Assembly (NCBI RefSeq): GCF_003626595.1
Contig: NZ_RBAK01000001.1
Coordinates: 744,001-808,000 of the forward strand
DNA length: 64,000 nucleotides
Source of the DNA: Micromonospora endolithica
GTDB taxonomy: Bacteria > Actinomycetota > Actinomycetes > Mycobacteriales > Micromonosporaceae
Reading direction: 5' to 3'
Numbering within the stretch: the first letter of the stretch is position 1; every line of letters starts with the position of its first letter. Positions 60,491-64,000 of this stretch are shown here, in pieces. The notes beneath the pieces are model-generated. The model searched no databases. It was given only the letters and a program-made list of their open reading frames with translations, and had not been told where the DNA came from. The position numbers were made by a program, and so were the translations under genes.

Positions 60491-61852
60491 ATGATGCTCC
60501 GCATGCCGCTGTCCCGCCGTACCTTGTTCGCCGCCGGCCTGGCCGGCGCGGGCGCCGCCCTCACCGGTTGCCGCGAGCAGGTCCGACCCGGCTGGTCCGA
60601 GGCGGGGCCGGCGACCACCGCACCAGCGGCGGCCACGCCCGGGTCGGAGGCGGCCGGCGCCGCCCGGGTGCCCGGCACCGCCGGCATGGGGCCCGCGCCC
60701 ACCACCGGCGCGGCCACCAGGATGGACGCCCGGCTCGCCGCCGAACTCACCCGCCACCTGGCGCCCACCCGGGACAACCCGAAGCACCCGGCGTACGGCG
60801 GCGCGGTCGCGCTCTGCCTGGTGGACGGCCGGGTCGTCGGCCGGGCGGCCGTCGGTAAGGCGCTGCGCCACGGTGCCGGACCGGTGCTGCTGCCCGAGTC
60901 CGAACAGGTCCCGATGCGGCTGGATTCGATCTTCGACACCGCCTCCCTCACCAAGGTCTACACGGCGATCCTCACGCTCCAGCAGGTGGACCGGGGCCGC
61001 TTCGACCTCGACACCCGGGTGGTCGACCTGCTGCCCGGCTTCGTCGGCCCGGGCAAGGAGGCGATCACCGTCGCCATGCTGCTCGCGCACACCGGCGGAC
61101 TGCCGGTCGGCGCGAAGGTGACCGGGCTCTCCGGCGACGCGGCCCGCCGGGCGGCGGTGCTGGCCACGCCGCTGCTGCCCCGCGCGGTCCCGGGGAGCGT
61201 CTTCCGGTATTCCAGCGTCGGGCTGATGGTCCTCGCGCAACTCGTGGAGAAGGTCACCGGTCAGCGCTTCGACCGGGCCCTGAGGACCGGGCTGACCGGG
61301 CCGCTCGGTCTGCGGGACACCGGGTTCAACCCGAACAGCTGGCTCAGCTCGGCGGACCGGGCCGCTCGCCTCGTCGCCACCGACGCCCGGTCCTCGCGCG
61401 GCCTGCTGCGCGGCGTCGTGCACGACGACGTCGCGAACCGGCTCGGTGGCGTGGCCGGTCACGCCGGCGTCTTCAGCACCGCCACCGACGTCGCCGCCAT
61501 CGGGCAACTGCTGCTCGGCGGCGGCACCCACAAGGGGCGGCGGATCCTCTCCGAGTCGATCACCCGCCGCATGCTCACCAACGTCAACAAGGGCCTGCCG
61601 GCGGTGGACCCCGAGCGTCCGCGCCGCACCGCGGCGCACGGTCTGGGCGTCGTCCTCGACCAGCCCTGGTTCATGGGTCGACTGAGTGGCCCGCGCACGT
61701 TCGGGCACACCGGCTTCACCGGCACCTCACTGGTCGTCGATCCGGCTCGGCGGATGGTGCTGGTCCTGTTGACCAACCGGGCCCACCCCAACTGGAGCTG
61801 GGCCGACCCGGACCCGGTACGCGCGGCGGTGGCGGGCGTCGCCGCCGGCTGA
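60491..61852 (+). CDS. Tat-exported lipoprotein serine hydrolase (beta-lactamase/PBP class C fold)
   Basis: A 453-residue serine hydrolase (PF00144). The N-terminus has a twin-arginine motif PLSRRTLF followed by a lipobox AALTGC (Cys27), so it is probably Tat-exported and lipid-anchored. A Pro/Ala/Thr spacer of about 50 residues precedes the catalytic domain: S152-L-T-K155 (DTASLTKVY), YSS at 240-242 in place of the usual YxN, and FGHTGFTGTS as the HTG triad element. The substrate could be peptidoglycan peptides, esters or beta-lactams. ATG at 60491 is listed; ATG at 60494 or 60503 (MPLSRRT) is equally possible. Confidence 0.88.
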   Translation: MMLRMPLSRRTLFAAGLAGAGAALTGCREQVRPGWSEAGPATTAPAAATPGSEAAGAARVPGTAGMGPAPTTGAATRMDARLAAELTRHLAPTRDNPKHPAYGGAVALCLVDGRVVGRAAVGKALRHGAGPVLLPESEQVPMRLDSIFDTASLTKVYTAILTLQQVDRGRFDLDTRVVDLLPGFVGPGKEAITVAMLLAHTGGLPVGAKVTGLSGDAARRAAVLATPLLPRAVPGSVFRYSSVGLMVLAQLVEKVTGQRFDRALRTGLTGPLGLRDTGFNPNSWLSSADRAARLVATDARSSRGLLRGVVHDDVANRLGGVAGHAGVFSTATDVAAIGQLLLGGGTHKGRRILSESITRRMLTNVNKGLPAVDPERPRRTAAHGLGVVLDQPWFMGRLSGPRTFGHTGFTGTSLVVDPARRMVLVLLTNRAHPNWSWADPDPVRAAVAGVAAG

Positions 61853-62091
61853 CCAGCGGCACCGACCGGACGAATCGGGGCCGGCCCGGCAGCCCGCTGG
61901 CGCACTCCACGCGCAAACGGACATGCCGCCGCACCCGCGACCAGCATCTGGGCCGCCGACTTTGCAAGACGCGACGCAACGCACTCCCGGAACGGGGGGC
62001 GGACGTGTCACGATTCATGGCACGGCGGGTGCGTCAACGCCGAGGGGGCTCAGGCGGTCGCGCCACGACCGCGCGACGAGGAGGTTGTCCG

Positions 62092-62925
62092 GTGTCAGCG
62101 GGTGGGGCCCGCCGGGGACGGCGGGACAACGGGCTGGACGCGAGCGAGTACGCCGTCGCGGGCGATGTCGATCCGCGGGTCGGCGAGCACCTGCTCGACG
62201 TGCTGGCGGCCGGCGGGATCGCCGCCTACCTGCAACCCTCCGCCGACCTGAACCCGGTTACCCGCACCACCACCGTCCCGGCCCGGCCGGTCGACCGGCT
62301 CTACGTCGACCGCTCGCACCTGCGTACCGCCCGGGACTACCTGACCCAGCTCGCCGACGAGGGTGGCACCGAGCCACCCCGGCAGGACGAGCCGGACATC
62401 GACGTCGAGTGGGCGCGCATCGTGGCCGGCTTCCACGCCACCCCCGCGACCGCCGGGGCCAATCCGTGGCCCGCCGCGGAGGACGTGGACGAGGCGGGGC
62501 CGGCCGGTGGGGTCACCCGGTCCGGCGGCGAGGATCCGACCGGGCCCACCACCACCGACGTACGCCGGTTGCCCTGGGCCGCGGACGTGTCCGGGATCTC
62601 GGTCGGTCGCGGCCGGCAGGACGAGCCGTCGCTGCTGGACGGGCTGGACACCTTCGGCGCCGACCTGCCGGACGACGAGAGCGACGAGGGCTACACACCC
62701 CCGCCGCCCCCGCCGTTGCCCAGGATCTCGAAGTACGCCGTCATGGGCGTGCTGGGCATCGTGGTCGGTTTCGTGCTCTTCCTCTTCCCCGACGTGCTCC
62801 CCGCCGACCGCGCGGTGGTCACCTTGCTCGGTTTCACCGGCATCCTCGCCGGCTTCGTCACGCTGATCTGGCGGCTGCGTCCCGGCGACGACGACCGGGA
62901 CCCCGACGACGGCGCCGTGGTCTGA
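62092..62925 (+). CDS. Hypothetical membrane protein with acidic linker
   Basis: A 277-residue protein. The first 110 residues form a small alpha/beta domain (DASEYAVAGDVDPRVGEHLLDVLAAGGIAAYLQPSADLNPVTRTTTVPARPVDRLYVDRSHLRTARDYLTQLADEGG), which looks like the signal-transducing/DUF2007-like fold seen in actinobacteria. An acidic, Gly/Pro-rich linker (about 110-215) ends in PPPPPPLP, and two membrane helices (about 221-240 and 246-264) close the protein. GTG at 62092 has GAGGAGG 9 bases upstream, favoured over the ATG 29 codons earlier. Function unknown. It precedes otsA by 181 bases on the same strand. Confidence 0.85.
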   Translation: MSAGGARRGRRDNGLDASEYAVAGDVDPRVGEHLLDVLAAGGIAAYLQPSADLNPVTRTTTVPARPVDRLYVDRSHLRTARDYLTQLADEGGTEPPRQDEPDIDVEWARIVAGFHATPATAGANPWPAAEDVDEAGPAGGVTRSGGEDPTGPTTTDVRRLPWAADVSGISVGRGRQDEPSLLDGLDTFGADLPDDESDEGYTPPPPPPLPRISKYAVMGVLGIVVGFVLFLFPDVLPADRAVVTLLGFTGILAGFVTLIWRLRPGDDDRDPDDGAVV

Positions 62926-62999
62926 CCGTCGCCCCGTCGGGGCGGGGTTCCGGGCCGGAGTGCCCGCATCGCGGGACCACCGCGGCCCCTGCCGATGGC

Positions 63000-63027
63000 G
63001 TAACAGTGGTGTAACTTACTGTCAGTA
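63000..63027 (+). promoter_or_regulatory. GTAAC direct repeat and TACTG-T-CAGTA dyad before otsA
   Basis: GTAAC at 63000-63004 and 63011-63015 (11-base period), followed by the 11-base palindrome TACTGTCAGTA at 63017-63027. Tandem GTAAC repeats resemble MtrA-type response regulator sites. The cluster is AT-rich and lies 80-107 bases before the otsA start, so a promoter/operator is likely. Confidence 0.45.
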
Positions 63028-63106
63028 GGAATACCGCTGTCCGTCACTTCCCTCGCTGACTGCCCGGTTTTTCCTTTCTGCGGCGGTCACTCCTCAGCTG
63101 ATCGGA

Positions 63107-64000
63107 ATGCCCGAGATGCGACAGAGTTCCCTCGTGGTGGTGGCCAACCGCCTCCCCATCGACGACAGTGTGGCGCCCGACGGCGCCTGCGAATGGCGCC
63201 GCAGCCCGGGCGGGCTGGTCAGCGCCCTGCACACCCTGCTGCGGCACACCCCGGCGACCTGGGTCGGCTGGGCCGGTGGCACCGGCACGGCACCCGCCCT
63301 GCCCGACGTCGACGGCGTTCGCATGCACACCGTCCCGCTGAGCGCGGAGGACCTGCGCGACCACTACGAAGGTTTCGCCAACGCCACCCTGTGGCCGCTC
63401 TACCACGACTCGGTGGAACAGCCGGAATACCACCGGCGCTGGTGGGAGGCCTACCAACGGGTCAACCAGCGGTTCGCCGAGGCCACCGCCGACGTCGCCG
63501 AAGAGGGCGCGGTGGTCTGGGTGCAGGACTACCACCTGCAACTGGTGCCGGGCCTGCTCCGGGCGTTGCGACCGGACCTGCGGATCGGCTTCTTCCTGCA
63601 CGTGCCGTTCCCGCCCCCGGAGCTGTTCATGCAGCTCCCCCGCCGCGCCGAACTACTGCGCGGCATGCTCGGCGCCGACCTGGTCGGCTTCCAGCGGGCC
63701 CAGGCCGCGCACAACTTCGCCCAGCTCGTCGCCAAGGTGCTCGGGGTGCCGGCGACCGACCGGCGGATCGCGGTCGACGACCGGGTGGTCCGCATCGGCG
63801 CGTTCCCGGTGTCGATCGACACCGTCGAGATGGGCGCGCTGGCCACCCGCCCCGACGTCGTCGACCGGGCCAGCCGGCTGCGCCGCGACCTGGGCAGCCC
63901 CGACCATGTGGTGCTCAGCGTCGACCGGATGGACTACACCAAGGGCATCGAGCAGCGGCTCAAGGCCTACAGCGAGCTGCTCGCCGACGGGCACGTCAAG
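63107..64000 (+). CDS. otsA: Trehalose-6-phosphate synthase, 3' end outside window
   Basis: OtsA transfers glucose from UDP-glucose (or GDP-glucose) to glucose 6-phosphate, giving trehalose 6-phosphate. The visible 298 residues are the start of a GT20 enzyme: SLVVVANRLPIDD (8-20), WRRSPGGLVSALHTLL, TWVGWAGG, ATLWPLYHD, VWVQDYHLQLVPGLLR, IGFFLHVPFPPPELF, LLGADLVGFQ-like (MLGADLVGFQRAQAAHNF) and VLSVDRMDYTKGIEQRL. ATG at 63107 (MPEMRQSSLVVVANR) or 63116 may be used. The stop lies beyond the window. Trehalose protects against osmotic and drying stress and feeds glycolipids in actinomycetes. Confidence 0.96.
   Translation, partial: MPEMRQSSLVVVANRLPIDDSVAPDGACEWRRSPGGLVSALHTLLRHTPATWVGWAGGTGTAPALPDVDGVRMHTVPLSAEDLRDHYEGFANATLWPLYHDSVEQPEYHRRWWEAYQRVNQRFAEATADVAEEGAVVWVQDYHLQLVPGLLRALRPDLRIGFFLHVPFPPPELFMQLPRRAELLRGMLGADLVGFQRAQAAHNFAQLVAKVLGVPATDRRIAVDDRVVRIGAFPVSIDTVEMGALATRPDVVDRASRLRRDLGSPDHVVLSVDRMDYTKGIEQRLKAYSELLADGHVK

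Noticed and set aside
60491..61852. Antibiotic resistance beta-lactamase
   Set aside because: The fold is class C-like, but the YxN motif is YSS and the protein is a Tat lipoprotein; an esterase or peptidase role is at least as likely.

Overview
The window is very GC-rich DNA (roughly 73% by eye) with a GTG/ATG start mix, many 4-base stop/start overlaps and many leaderless-looking starts. Protein families point to an actinomycete of the Micromonosporaceae (Micromonospora/Salinispora type): MurT/GatD, ImuA'-ImuB-DnaE2, F420-linked reductase, class F sortase, RNase AS, a PASTA kinase and carotenoid-glycoside genes. It reads as chromosomal core with family-specific insertions. I see no rRNA, tRNA, CRISPR array, phage or intact insertion sequence.

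Layout. 1-2.1 kb: start of the division/cell-wall cluster on the minus strand (mraZ, rsmH, ftsL-like), divergent from murT-gatD, a TVP38-like membrane protein and a phosphotransferase. 6-10 kb: a NarL-type two-component system divergent from an ABC exporter. 10-13 kb: leuS behind what looks like a ribosome-mediated leucine attenuator. 13-18 kb: moxR-DUF58-transglutaminase operon. 18.5-29.5 kb: DUF3040, dinB, a phosphodiesterase-like enzyme, a methyltransferase, then the SOS mutasome dnaE2-imuB-imuA' and a HEPN gene with an SOS box. 29.6-36.2 kb: EamA transporter, YbaK, then a carotenoid-tailoring run (CrtA-like, GNAT, CruF, glycosyltransferase, CrtD-like). 36-46 kb: CDP-alcohol transferase, metF, XRE regulator, prenyl synthase, Rv2175c-like regulator, PASTA kinase, endonuclease IV, aldolase, class II DAHP synthase. 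46-55 kb: lipoprotein, AraC regulator, secreted chitinase and GH44 glucanase, peroxidase, F420 reductase, DUF4397 protein with its sortase. 55-64 kb: proC, a PPi-type phosphofructokinase, RNase AS, crp, plsC, a Tat lipoprotein hydrolase and otsA, cut by the window end.

Gene order from ftsL/rsmH/mraZ through DUF3040, metF, prenyl synthase, the Rv2175c-like gene, kinase, aroG, RNase AS and the acyltransferase follows M. tuberculosis Rv2164c-Rv2182c (from memory), so the carotenoid, glycosidase and sortase blocks look like insertions into an old backbone.

Most notable non-coding signals: a paired 29-bp palindromic element at four loci, in three cases starting at a stop codon; a leuS leader peptide with terminator and antiterminator; MraZ-type repeats facing both ways between mraZ and murT; and repeated -10 hexamers exactly 6-7 bases before start codons.
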